Of a DNA stretch of 64,000 nucleotides, positions 35,641 to 47,389 are shown one piece after another (the stretch's first letter is position 1; each line of letters starts with the position of its first letter). The position numbers and the translations under genes were made by a program. The notes under the pieces were generated by a model. It was not told the origin of the DNA and did no database searches. It saw nothing but the letters and a program-made list of their open reading frames with translations. Source of the DNA: Pseudoscleropodium purum (lineage: Eukaryota; Streptophyta; Bryopsida; Hypnales; Brachytheciaceae); contig OZ017802.1 of assembly GCA_963969395.1 (NCBI GenBank), forward strand, positions 20,739,410 through 20,803,409, read 5' to 3'.

Positions 35641-37689
35641 TGGTCATCCAAAGTGAAAATTTATCTAGTTTTGTTTTGGGTTTATAGGAATTTGTAAGGT
35701 TCTGGACTATATGCATCACTTCCAACCTTGTCTGCTCGTGATATCGAAAGGGCGGCATTTACCTCCCATCTTATAACATGATGTCGAATATCAATTTTAA
35801 AAAGTTGTGTGGTAATAGACTTCAGGGTGTTGCTTGCGAAGAAGCAAGTGAAGAAATTGCCCCTGAACCTAACCTGATAAGTCCACCAATGGAGCCTGGA
35901 TAAGTTGATAATTGGTCCATTTCTCCTGAGATGCCTAGTGATGGTGATCTCGACAACCGGCTAGTTCTGACACCAGGAGGGTCAATAAACGCGATAATTC
36001 CAAACCTAATCCTAGAGGATGATAGGTTGTCTAGTGGAGGGCTCACCTCTCTTCCACAGTCTACCTATTCTTTTGTTGGTTCTCTTCAAGTAATTGAGGA
36101 TGGGCCCTTGTTACCAATTTTGGAGGAGTATTGCACCTATAACCACAAGGACGTAGTGATAGCGTTGATACCACACAAAGATGATGACATTCTTATTTAC
36201 TTTTGTGGACACTATCATGCAATCACGAAGGCTTGTGTTTGTGCTCTTTAGGATTGTTTATATATCCTTGGAATTGCTTGTACTGAATTGGCAATTTATA
36301 ATGAGATATAATTTCTTACACACTTCTAAGCTCTTCATGCTATTTCTTGGAAATTTTATGAATGTCTTTTCGATATTGTTGTAGATTACTGAGGTTGTTA
36401 ATGATGAAGTCTTGCCACAAGGGACTTTTGATTGTCATGAGCAACCAAAGATAGGCACTAACGAGACTGAGAATGACGTTCAAGAGGTTCAACTTACTCT
36501 AGTAGATCCAGCCTTATTCAAAGATGACATCTGGAAATCTCAAAAAATGAACACACTGTCCACTATATTGAGTTTGAGGTTAACTACCAATGATCTTTCT
36601 AGGATGAAGATTCCTTTGTATAGATTGGTTCCCATGCCTATGGTATGTCCGACACTCTCATGCGACCTGAAGTTGCTTGAGAACTAATTCAGTAATAGAT
36701 ATGAGAAGGGGGCTAGAGTTTTCTACGTCTTCATTTCAGATGAAGAAGGCCAGAGCGGTATCTTTTTAAATGCAAAGAAGGAGGAATGGAGACTACTTTG
36801 GAATAATGTGAATGATCAATTCAATTTGTATCTCAAGTCGAAGGTTGTGTTGAAGCACCTAGTTGACTACAAATTCTTTGTGTGTGACGGTAACCATAGG
36901 TAGATTGCATGGATGAATTATATCCAAAACAAGCATTCAATTGAGAGAGATTGGCATATTTGTGTGGACTCCATTGTACTGGACCGCAGGAAGTGTATTA
37001 GTGTCGCAATGTAGGCCATGCATGATATTAATAAATGAGACTACCTTTCTTTTCATTTGTTGTTTTTATAATCATATACTTCTAGGATTTCAAATATTTG
37101 TTCCTAACCTTTCTAAATTTTAAGGATTCTTATCTCAGTTTGCTTTAGTAATAGGCACACAAAGAACTCTCATGTGAAGACGAACCTTGTCCACACTTTA
37201 TTTTGTGTTTAGCAGCACAATTAGATGGAGCTGGACAATTTCCACAAGCTCCTTAGTAATGACAAAATTAAGCTATGTCAGAGAAACCCTTGCACGAAGT
37301 AGTACACCATGCCTGTTGAGGTCTTCACCTATTTTATTTTTAAAGTATGTTATTTCACTGAATGCAATATCTTCCTTCATAGACTTCTGCTTTATACTAA
37401 TTGTTTTGGCAACATTTGCTAACTTCACTTTTAAATTTTTCAGCAAGACATTGCAACTGCAGCCAACTTTACTATGTGCAAATACAATGAAGACACTTCT
37501 AGCTACAAGGCAACTCTAGAAGGAGTGGCAGTAGCAATGTGGGTGGCAATTAAAGATTCCACACATACTTGTGGACAAAAGATATCCAAGATTGTCTCCA
37601 TTGCTTTTTTGTAGTTGGGAGCTGTAGTACAATTTTTATAAGACAAAACCAAGGCAATTCCAATTAGGTTCGTTCAGGGAGAACTCAAG

Positions 37690-39420
37690 TTAGCTTAGTG
37701 TTTTAATTAGCTAATGTCACTTTGTAGGTAAATTATATCTTTAATCTTAATATATTAGGGTATTTTGTATCTTTCATATTCTATTTAGGAATGGGAAGAA
37801 ATTCTCTCTCTAGTTTCTGTCCAATTATAAATACAAATTTCTAACCACTAAATCTGTCTTGGTCTTATCTTAAGATAAAATATAAATTTAAAAAGTGTAA
37901 GTTAAGGGCACCGGCATCCACAAATCTCATACTTTGAATTCATTGAAATATATTACAAATATATTCATTTGCAACCTGTATCACACAATACATATTTGAA
38001 CTTTGAAAATTCGGTTTAACCGAAAACTCATGAATCGTTTTGCACAAATATCATTTTGCTTCGAAATCGCTTTAGGCGCTAATGTCTTAATTACTTAAAG
38101 TAAATGTACCATATATCCTTTCTAGGAATTGAAAACAACCAAGGACATTGATTAAACAATTCTAAAATTTTCCTTAAGGAATCTATAATATGCTTTGTTA
38201 AATTATTTTAAAGTATTTTGAATTCTTCCCTTATCAAGGCTCCGGTCTTTATTTGAAAATATTCTTTCATCATTTAGCATCTCCAATTGATCTTTCTTTG
38301 CTGCAAATCTTTTCTAACTTGTCTTCTATTGATTCTTTGCTCTTATCCTCTATCTTAATGTTTTCCTTTTTAGTCTCACATTCTACTTTTGCGTAATTCA
38401 ATTGGTTACAAAATTTACATTGCTTCAATTTTAATTTAATAGGTTCTTTATCCATTTTACATCATTTGTATTCTCATCATATTAACTCTATAGTCAAGCA
38501 ATTGATTTCTCTCAATAAAATATTGCTACAACATAGAAATTCTCTCAACTTGCACTTTAGATAAACAATTTCACACACCAATATCACATAAGAATTTAAA
38601 TACACATTCAAACATTAATCCATGTATACATAACTTCAATTGGAATACCATTTATTAATCATATGGATAATCATTCCATAATTAAAATGTACATCAATTA
38701 TTTACAATTGTTCAATAATTTTTATTCGTTAGAATTCTAAACTCATTTCCCAACTTCAAATAAATCTCAATTCTTAATTTTATTTCCAACATATATATCC
38801 ACTTGTGACACAAAGATATTCCAATCTTTTAAATAAAAATAATTTTCAATCACTGGAATTAACAAATTAATTACTAATTCAATATTTTGCTCCACTTTTC
38901 TTCCCCTCTCACTTTAAAAATTGACACAAAGAATTTTCTTAAGAGACGAAACACAATTGATAGACAAAATTCTACTCAAAAGATAATAAAAATTCTCTTA
39001 AAGAGATTCTCCTTCATAAAAAATTGCTCACGGCAATGTAACACCAAAATGAAATGTAATGCTTAAAGCAATAAAACTAACACTTAAGTGAAATAAAAAA
39101 AATCACAACTCAAGGTGACAATAAAAAAACATAACTTCACCACACAAAATTGTAAGAGAAAATTAAAAAGAAAAAGAGAGAAGAATGGGAGAAAAACCAC
39201 TATTTATCACCCTCCATTCTCAAAAACACCCTTTCAAATCTCTTGATAAAAAACTGTCACAATTCACAACCGTTCAAACTAAAGAGACTTTTCACATTTA
39301 AACATCAACTATCACCACATTCACACTTTATTGCTCAAAATTTTGAACATAAAACCCATTTTATACTAAAAAAAATAGAATTTTACTATAAAATAAAATT
39401 GTCTTGATTACAGAAGCAAA
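37690..39420 (-). mobile_element. AT-rich insertion with zinc-knuckle relic
   Basis: This stretch separates coding-like blocks of the ParB/methyltransferase gene and carries none of its sequence. On the minus strand a 61-codon frame (38455-38270) contains CKFCNQLNYAKVEC, a retroviral-type C-x2-C-x4-H-x4-C knuckle with Y for H, followed by K/E-rich sequence. A TATA-like 'gataaatag' on the minus strand near 39205 could be its promoter. The simplest reading is a decayed, non-autonomous retroelement in an intron. Matching LTRs were not found. Confidence 0.35.
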
Positions 39421-40674
39421 CTTCTTACAGGAGGTACTCATTATGGTTTTGTAATTTCTACTTAGTATTTGTCAATTGAAATTCAATGAAAGTGTTGTTT
39501 ATGTTAAACAAAAAAACTTTTGACCTTGATCTCAACTCTTTGCAAGTTGAGAAACATTGGAGCAAATTTGCCGTTTCTGAGTTAATTCTTGACAAGCTGT
39601 AGATGATCTCTAGTGCCATTGCGAGTCGAGCTCACAAGGTGAAGTGGCTCAAGTAGATGAATGCCTCAGGATATACTCAAGAGACTCGACATTTTATAGA
39701 CCATCTAGTGAATGAAGATCCACTAGCCACGTTTCTCACAAAAGCATGCTTTTATATCCAAGTAAGAAAACTTGGTTCCTGCATCCAAACAATTCATGTG
39801 TTACATTATAGTCTTGGAACTTACCTTTCTTTTGAATTAAAAGTGCATCATTTCCTTTCTTCTTTTTCATCCTTTTCATTTTATGTTTTTTTTGTAGTTG
39901 AAGGAGGCAGTCACAAAGATGCTCGACTCCATCATTTGATCGAATGACATTCCAATCAACATGTCAGTTCCAAAGGAGCTACAAACACTTGAAGAATATG
40001 TGGAATCGTGGAAGATGAAGTTATGGGACATTGCATATACATGGGCCTTCAAGGGAACCGTCCTTTTCAAGAAGTTGGACTCTTTCAAGGACTTTAGAGG
40101 GTCCGCACTAGTAGTGAAGTGGTTTTATATAGATGAATGATCTCGCCTACAATCCCATTTTAATTATTCTGAGCTCATGTGCACTACATGGATGATTACC
40201 ATTATATATTTTTGCATTTCATGTTCACAATATGTCTTATAGAATTCCACTTACAAGAGTAATTTTTGTTCAAACATGGCACGTCTCTCTGTTCCATCTT
40301 TGCATTCATCTTCCATTCTCATTTTTGAAATTCTTTTTTGTAATCTCTTTAGGTACATCAAATTCAAATTGTATGGCAAGAACACCATTAAGAAAACTAA
40401 CTTGCTACTGTTCCTTACCACGTGGTTGGACAAGTCTTCACCGGATTGCATGTTCACATTGGGCAGTTGAAGAACTAGATGAGTTTTCATCTTCAAGCTT
40501 GCCCGTGGTATCTAGAGTGCAACTTCGGAACCATGCTAGCAAAAGAGGAGTTTCTCTTTCAAACATTGAAGGAATCCATTGTGGTGGAGACAGAATTCGA
40601 TGAATTTGCAAGACTAGATCTTGAAGCAAAAGCCAAAGCCATCTTGAGAAGGGAGGCAACCGATAAGGAGAATC

Positions 40675-40915
40675 CCACATTTAACTACTTTTGGACTATT
40701 CAATGAATTGTAGACTATACATCAACAAATCTCTTGATGTTAACATCAAGAGATCTCTCAATGATTGTATAGATCTCTTGATATTTGTATAGATCTCTGA
40801 ATGTTTTGGACTGATCTTCCAATGTATTGGATTATCTCCTGATGAACATTTTTTTTCCTTGTGGTTACTATTATTAATTTTGGACTTTCAAAAGTCCAAA
40901 AGTAGTTAAATGTGG
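40675..40915. mobile_element. 241-bp MITE inside the methyltransferase gene
   Basis: Ends match inversely over about 23 bases, starting CCACATTTAACTACTTTTGG on the left. A perfect 26-bp palindrome lies inside at 40729-40754, and the right end has a further small hairpin. The coding-like frame (REATDKEN before, KEERWEEAKKK after) resumes directly beyond it, so it inserted into an exon. No obvious target duplication. Confidence 0.7.
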
Positions 40916-42565
40916 CATGAGAAGGAAGAGAGGTGGGAGGAGGCAAAGAAAAAGACAGAGGAAAACTAGAAGAAGAAAGAAGCTACCAAGGTTGAGAAGG
41001 AGCAAGAGAAAGCTAAGAAGGTCACAAAGAGGAAGGCCAAGACACCAGTGCAAGACTAGGCAACCAATGGAGTGGACACAAAGGTCACATCGTCAAGATT
41101 TTCACTCACTCAAAAGCGCTTGGTGCATAGGCTAACCCCAACAACAGTCAACTTGGATCCCATTCTTGACATAGATGAGTGCATTTTCAACTTGTCCTTG
41201 GCTAATCTCCTGACCAATAAGAAGGCCTTTGATAAAGTCCTTGGTTTTTTGACATGGTACTCTTTTCATGCTATGATGTTTCACTTACTTCTCTTTTAAT
41301 TTAGGTTACATGTTTGTAATGAAATCATGTATTCACCATTGGCTAATATCATTAATTATACAATCTTGTTAACTACATTATTTTTTACTTGTCCTTCCAA
41401 ATTTACAACCTTTTCTCAAAATTAAATTTTGTCTAATTGTTACTTCATTCAATTGCCCTATAGCATTTTGGTGATAAGGATCGGTACTTCGACAAGGTCT
41501 TGAGTACACAGCATACAATGGACTTGATTATTGTGGATGTTCCCGAAGGCCTCCACATGCCTATTGTCTTGGCACCACCTGCACCTATTTCAAAATGGAA
41601 TGAGTTCTCATCTAATTAGTTGGTTCCATAGGGGTATCTACATGACAAGGTTGGCCTGTTGGTCATTTATCCTACCCCATTTAGACCCCACCAAAGTCAA
41701 CTACTTAGATGTTATAAGTCTTATGGCTTTCACATACTTCTTACCTGGCTTGGCATGAATTATCTTCATCATTTTGCCAGTTGATCCAACAAAGACGGTA
41801 ATATACATATTAACCACTAGTCCAATTTTTCATCTGTTTCAATTTCCTTTCAAAGCAGTTCTGAATATTGTGTCCTACAAACTATGCATTTTGTCATATC
41901 CTCGGTGATCAAAGGATGAAGATCAAAGATGGACTTGGAATTCTGATTTTAGTACATTCCGTCACATACTACCATGGGTGTCAATGTTGGTTGAGATGAT
42001 ATCCTTCAGAACTTATGTAACAAGGATGACCTCTCCATGAATGGTAACATTCCATGGTGGGGTCCTTGGAAGAAGGCAAGGCAGTTTATACAGATGCTCG
42101 TGGAAGGACTATCTGAACCAAGAGACATAGTGGTTGACTGCATTGTAGCTATAAGTTTGTCTATCGGAATCTTTTTTGGAGATTCACTAATACTTGCAAT
42201 GACATTCTCCCTCTGGATTATTCATCTAACTTTTATTTTTGATAACTATTGGCTCCACCATTCAAGCTTGTTGTGCAACACGTCGCCACATTCTTGCATT
42301 CAAAGAAGACAAAGCAATTTTTGATACCCTTATTACACCAATTATGCGTTCATATGTGGATCCTCAGCCTCAAGAGCCATGCTCTATTGTTGCTCCTATG
42401 GATTTGGATGAAGAAGATGTACCGATCCAACACATTGTTAAGCAAACTCGATTTAGTAAGTAAGTTCCCCTTTTTGTTTCTTCTTTTCTAATCGATGTGC
42501 CATTCAAATTGATTATGATCTAATACTTCACTTCATTGTGTATGTAGGCAAGCCTAAGAAATGAG

Positions 42566-43720
42566 GAACTTTAAACAAGTTCCATTTTTTGCTAGACTTG
42601 AGTTCTACCCTAGCCCCTCTAAACCACTCCACCTCCTTATTTATGCTAAGGCCATTTCTAGAGTTTTGGTGACCCTAAATCTAAGACCAACATCTAGGGC
42701 ACGATTGGTAGATCCTTGCATTCTTTAATTTGTAGATGATTGTGTCGTAGAGTCGGATTCAAAATCATCAAATAGTGAGGCTAGTTCAAGCTCATCACAT
42801 TGTACTTGAGAGATGGACGAACATTACTTTCATTTAATCATTCTTCTCTTCTCTTGTGATATTGTTTGTACTTGACTCCAATTTCTCCGATTTGGCATTT
42901 ACTTGCATTGTTGTATTTTGTAAATCAATAATGCTTTCTATAAGGATCAAAATTGCATGTAGCAAGTATCTTTGTTTTAATAAACTGTACCCTACATTTT
43001 CTAGATACAATATTGCTTCCCCTTTACGATCTAAACCAAAACCACTAAAATCTCATCTTCCAAAAGAAGTGCCAAGTTAATTAGTTAACTTTCAAATTCA
43101 AAGTAGATGTTATTATTTTGTACCTTGACAGCAAGAGCCTAGTAGTTGCAATAGGTATGAGTTCCATAGACATCTTTTGGTACCGAGAATGGTTATAAGA
43201 AATGAATTCTTCTTACAAGATTGTGGCAATTAGTTTTCTAAATTTTCAATATCTTATTTTAAAATACAATGTATATACCTAATAAATAATTTGAGGATAG
43301 GAGACCATATACATGGCTGAAAACTAAAAATAGGCAAGAATGTATTCTATTCTTTAGATTATGTATCCAATTTTTTTTAATTATTTTTTATCCATGTTTT
43401 TAACAATAGGTTGAGCCTAGAAGTCATAAAACAGCTAGACGCATAAAGAAGGCTTGGTATTGAGAGAAATCACTTGCAGGTGTTGTTCTTACAAATATAT
43501 ATTTAATATTTTTAAGATATTTGTTGTTTTTGTAATCCAGACCGTTATAGGGCAGATCATCCACGATTATAGATCCAACTCATAGGGATCACCAAATTCA
43601 TAAGCCTTACTTTCACCATCTTGGGTCCCCCTAAACTTTCTCCTATTTTTTAATGAAACTTTTTTCCAACTTTTCATCAACTTTTCATCCAACTTTTCAT
43701 CACTATTAGGATTTGAGTGT
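42566..43720. other. No gene seen; 3' flank of the degenerate gene
   Basis: AT-rich. The first part may be its 3' untranslated region. Near 43660-43705 the word 'caacttttcat' is repeated in tandem beside the next transposon. Confidence 0.35.
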
Positions 43721-44214
43721 TTTATGACTACAAAAATATGACTAAGTATGACTAGCGACTACTCATAGTCATATTTTTGAATTCCAAAATGTTTGGAAAA
43801 AATATGATTGCAAATATGATTGTTAGTCATATTTTGCCTTTGTACTTCATGGGTGTATAATATACATGCATGGAGAACGGCAAAACATTTCTTAAAGAAC
43901 CAGAGAGAACATATTATGGGAACACTAGTCATATTTGTCAATTATGTTTTTGCATATATCACTACATGTAGTCATATTCTATAATCACATTTTTGTAGGT
44001 TCACATTCTTTTTGAAGTTTTTTTTAGGGCAATCTCCTAAAAATTTGGATAACCTAAAAAAAATGTAAATAAATTATTGCTCAAAATTATAAAATCCTAG
44101 CCATTGTCTTTTGGGGATCTTGAAATCCTAGTTGTCATTTTTTAGGGTTTTGAAATCCTAGCCACTACTACATATGCTTCATCTTCTTTGTTTTTTGTTG
44201 CTTTTTAACTCTTG

Positions 44215-44760
44215 TTTTTTCTTCCTCCTTTGGTTTTTTGAAGTTCTAATTGTTGTGTTGTTGTATTTTTGTTGTTGTTGTTTAGTTGTTGCTTTCTAAC
44301 TCTTGTTTCTTCTTGTTTCTTTTGTTTTTTGAAGTTTTAATCGCTGTGTTGTTGTGTTTTTGTTGTTGTTTAGTTATTGAGTTTCTAGTTGTTGTTTCTT
44401 AGTTGTTACTAATATGTTGTTACTTCTTACATCTTAGTTGTTAGTTTGTTGTTGTTTCATAGTTGTTGCTTTATAGTTGTTGCTAATTAGTTGTTGCTAA
44501 GTAATTTGTTGTTGTTTCTTAATTGATGTTAGTTTATTGTTGTTAGTTAGTTGTTGCTTCTTTGTTATTGTTTCTTACTTTTTTATTTTTAAATGTTGTT
44601 GGTTTGTTGTTGCTTCTTAGTTGTTGTTAGTTTGTTGTTACTTCAAAATTGTTGCTAGTTTGTTATTGTTTTTTAGTTGTTGTCTCTTAATTATTGCTTC
44701 AAAATTATTACTTCAAGGTTGTTGTTTCAAGATTGTTGCCTCAAGTTGGATCTTAACTCT
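44215..44760. repeat. TTG-rich low-complexity sequence
   Basis: Dominated by 'ttgttg', 'tagttgttgct' and 'gttgtttctta' words. It is not a strict microsatellite, and the frames through it encode only biased peptides. Confidence 0.8.
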
Positions 44761-44949
44761 TGCTTAATTGTTGTTTTTTAGACATTATTTCCTATTGTTT
44801 GTTATTTCTTGCTTCTTATTATCTTTTATTGTATCTTAACTTGTCTTATTTTTGCTTCTTATCGGTTTTTAGTTTTTGTTTTTGTTGCCTCTTGTTATAT
44901 CTTAACTTTTACTTCTTACTATCTTTTAGTACTAATTTGAATAAAAAAT

Positions 44950-45365
44950 GACTCACTATATTTATATACTACGTCAATCAAAATATGACTCACTATAGTC
45001 ATATCCCATATCACTCAAAATATGACTTGCCATAGTCATGTTTCATATTACTTAAAATATGACTCAAAATATGACTCACGGCAATCATATTCCAAATCAC
45101 TTAAAATATGATTCAAAATGTGACTCACTATAGTCATATTTCAAATCATTGAAAATATGACTCACTACAATTATATTCTATATTACTCAAAATATGACTC
45201 ATTATAATCATATTTCAAATCATTGAAAATATGACTCACTACAATCATATTCCATATTACTCAAAATATGACTCATTGCAGTTATATTCTATATTACTCA
45301 AAATATGACTCATTGCAATCATATTCCACGTTAGCCAAAATATAACTGTAGTGAGTTATATTCCA
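44950..45365. repeat. Tandem subterminal repeat, ~38-60 bp unit
   Basis: About ten units built on 'aaaatatgactcactatagtc' fragments followed by 'atattccatattactc'. Each unit is itself partly self-complementary (tatgact/agtcata). It forms the right subterminal region of the CACTA-like element. Confidence 0.8.
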
Positions 45366-45942
45366 CATAGGATTTTTTTATTTTGCCTAGGTAGCTCATG
45401 AAAAAGTCAAGCCTTCAAAGATAGTCAACATATATACTATATTAGCAAAATACATCTAAAAATGGTTTATTATACTCCCAAATCTATATGACTACAAATA
45501 TGACTCATCAGTCATATGACTGAAAGTGAATGATTCAACCCAAATATATCACAATCATCTATAGTGATTTTTACTTGAGTCACATTTTTTTATTTTGTAA
45601 TTCACTAGAGTCATATTTTGCAATCATAAAACAATCATTTTCTTGTAGTACATCCAACCTTCAAATCCATCAACTTTTTAGCAATTTTTCATTCAATTTT
45701 CCATTCTACTTTTCATTCAAAATTTCACCTTAAATTTCATCAATTATTCTAACAATAAAATTTGCACTCCTTTTTTTTAATCCTAGATCCCCACTTACCA
45801 CTTGTATACAAACATTCCCCAACTACCATACAAATAGTATTATGAAATTAGTTTTAAAAATTGAACTAAATTCAAGATAGAAAATAAACTTTACATACCT
45901 TGATTATGAAAGAGAAAGAACTTGGGTAATAATGGAGAGGAG

Positions 45943-46084
45943 AAGATAAGATCCTTATACCAATGGGGTGGTAGAAGGTTGAACAAATCATATGGGATAT
46001 GTGAACCATTTATAATCTTGATTCACATATCCCACATGGACTGTTGTACCTTCTACCACTCCATTTGTATAAAGATCTTGTCTT
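45943..46084. repeat. Imperfect hairpin, ~65-bp arms
   Basis: The left arm (45943-46015) and the right arm (46021-46084) pair through 'gtggtagaaggt', 'gggatatgtgaa' and flanking sequence around a very short loop. A transcript would fold into a long stem. It may be the core of a small foldback element. Confidence 0.75.
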
Positions 46085-46374
46085 CCACTCTTTAGTATCG
46101 CCGAAATCACCTTCCTTCTATTTAGAGCCTTTGTTGGAAACAATGTCTTTGTTGGCTTTACTCTAGAGGCCAATTTTTGGAGGGATGAAGTGAAACAAGT
46201 CAGTTTTTTGACAGTCCAGTGAAATTATGCCAAAATTGAAAGCCTTGCTTCTATTACCAAGATGTAGAAAGCATGCTTTCTTTCTAGTACTCAATTTGTT
46301 TTAGATATAGAATTTCATATATTTGTGGTGATTCAAACATTGCCCACATAATGAAAACTTAAATGAAACTTTTG

Positions 46375-46513
46375 GAATTCAAAATGAATAAATGACAGAA
46401 AATATAACTAAAGTACAAATTAACAGTATTATGAGCAGAATTGACAGCCTTTGTCATTTTAGACAAACTTGTGCCAAATATTTGTCAATTTGGATATTGT
46501 TCACTCGTAGTGA
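46375..46513. mobile_element. CACTA-type terminal fragment
   Basis: The right end, read inward, is CACTACGAGTGAACAATATC, followed by 'gacaaa' and 'tgtcaatt' words in both orientations, as at 27898-28085. The left end is missing or decayed. Confidence 0.35.
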
Positions 46514-46629
46514 AGGGATACGATCTATATGGATATGAATGATTTTTTGCATTCAAATTCACTGTATTTTGTGAAGTACTTGCAACCTTTATATGTTGAA
46601 GTACCGCTCATGACTTTCGTGTCCATAGT

Positions 46630-47385
46630 TGAAAGAAAACTTGCACTCCCTTGTTGCCTCTGAATTAAGAACAAAGGAAGATGAATCTAGCAATCAAAAG
46701 GATCGTCAAAACTCTAGTAGTGGAGACGAAGGCGATAAATCCAACAATGATGACCCACCTAGAGATGATGATGATCCACCTATTGGAGAATGAAGGGTTT
46801 CAAATGTTGGGCTCTCAAAGATTGATGAGTATAGCACTAACTCTAGTACCATTGAGAATTGGGAGGCTTGTCCTCGAGAGGCTTTGAAGACATTGAACAA
46901 GTTTGACAAGGAAATGAAAACCAATTTCAAGTTCATAAAGTAGCAACAACATGCGCGTATAAAGAAAAAGCACAAATCCCATCCCAAGCCCGCTCTAAAA
47001 GCCTTGGAAAGTAGAGAAGGCCATTGGGGCAAAGATTAGAGAAAGTCCACGGTTGTTGAGAAAAAAAATTATTACAATCTTAGTAAAGAAGACTCTAACA
47101 ACTTCCTATACTCTTTAGACTTTGACAGTACTACTTCTTTCGAGGAAAAAAAGTCCAATGTTCTTGCCATTCCAATCTCAAGAAAGATTTAGATAGGGTG
47201 GTAGGAGGCAAAGAGAGAGAGAGAGAGAGCAAGGCCAAGAAGGAGCACAAAGATGAAGTTGCTTTAAAAGACAAGTTTCTTGCAAAAACCTTTGAGATAG
47301 GGAAGAAATTAGAGGCAAACACTAAAGCCACGCAAGATCTGATTATTAGCTTGCAATTACAAATGCAAGAAATGAAAGCTACCTA
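46630..47385 (+). pseudogene. Degenerate Gag-like/ORF1-like coiled-coil protein
   Basis: In one frame: ASELRTKEDESSNQKDRQNS, an acidic stretch ending DDPPRDDDDPP, then IENWEACPREALKTLNKFD, with stops at several places. A different frame (47198-47385) gives a K/E-rich segment with a heptad-like end (LEANTKATQDLIISLQLQMQ), predicted to be coiled coil. Charged and coiled-coil regions are common in Gag or ORF1 proteins of retroelements, but no zinc knuckle or protease follows, so the assignment is weak. A (GA)n microsatellite lies at about 47214-47230. Confidence 0.35.
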
Positions 47386-47389
47386 AAAG

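Larger units (their letters stand above)
35778..42564 (+). pseudogene. Degenerate multi-exon gene: ParB-like domain plus beta-class amino-methyltransferase
   Basis: Coding-like blocks in order with splice-like borders: 35778-36230 (stop at 35901); 36385-37040, with IPLYRLVPMP, a helix-like LKLLEN, VFYVFISDEEG, then VCDGNHR at 36883-36900 followed by a stop; 37147-37333; 37444-37600; 39492-39761; 39898-40140; 40352-40700; 40916-41256; 41464-41790; 41858-42155; 42239-42462; short last exon to a TGA at about 42562. DGNHR resembles the ParB/sulfiredoxin DG-HR signature. The 41464 block has LIIVDVPEG, matching amino-MTase motif IV (DPPY-like), then GLLVIYPTPF and GFHILLTWLG. The 41858-42462 blocks have PWKKARQFIQMLVEGL, DIVVDC, then IGSTIQACC and HILAFKED, matching motifs X, I and II. 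Motif IV before I is the beta order of bacterial and phage N6-adenine/N4-cytosine DNA methyltransferases. At least eight stops, frameshifts and two insertions make it dead. No family name is certain. Confidence 0.55.
43726..45650. mobile_element. Non-autonomous CACTA-like element rich in subterminal repeats
   Basis: Left end GACTACAAAAATATGACTAA; right end, inverted, TACTACAAGAAAATGATTG. Both ends and much of the right third are packed with the word 'aaatatgact' and its reverse complement 'agtcatattt'. Many short subterminal repeats in both orientations, which bind the transposase, are typical of CACTA elements. No transposase frame is present; the middle is a TTG-rich low-complexity stretch. 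The flanking triplets (TAT and CAT) agree in two of three bases. Ends are decayed, so the boundaries are good guesses. Confidence 0.55.

Noticed and set aside
41072..41299. Separate small gene
   Set aside because: It is one exon-like block of the larger degenerate ParB/methyltransferase locus, in frame with preceding K/E-rich sequence.
42037..42324. Membrane protein suggested by a hydrophobic stretch
   Set aside because: The hydrophobic part after DIVVDC is read-through into an intron; the methyltransferase frame resumes at about 42239.
44950..45365. Possible CRISPR array
   Set aside because: The repeats are imperfect, self-similar in spacer positions and lie within a CACTA-like element in a plant genome.
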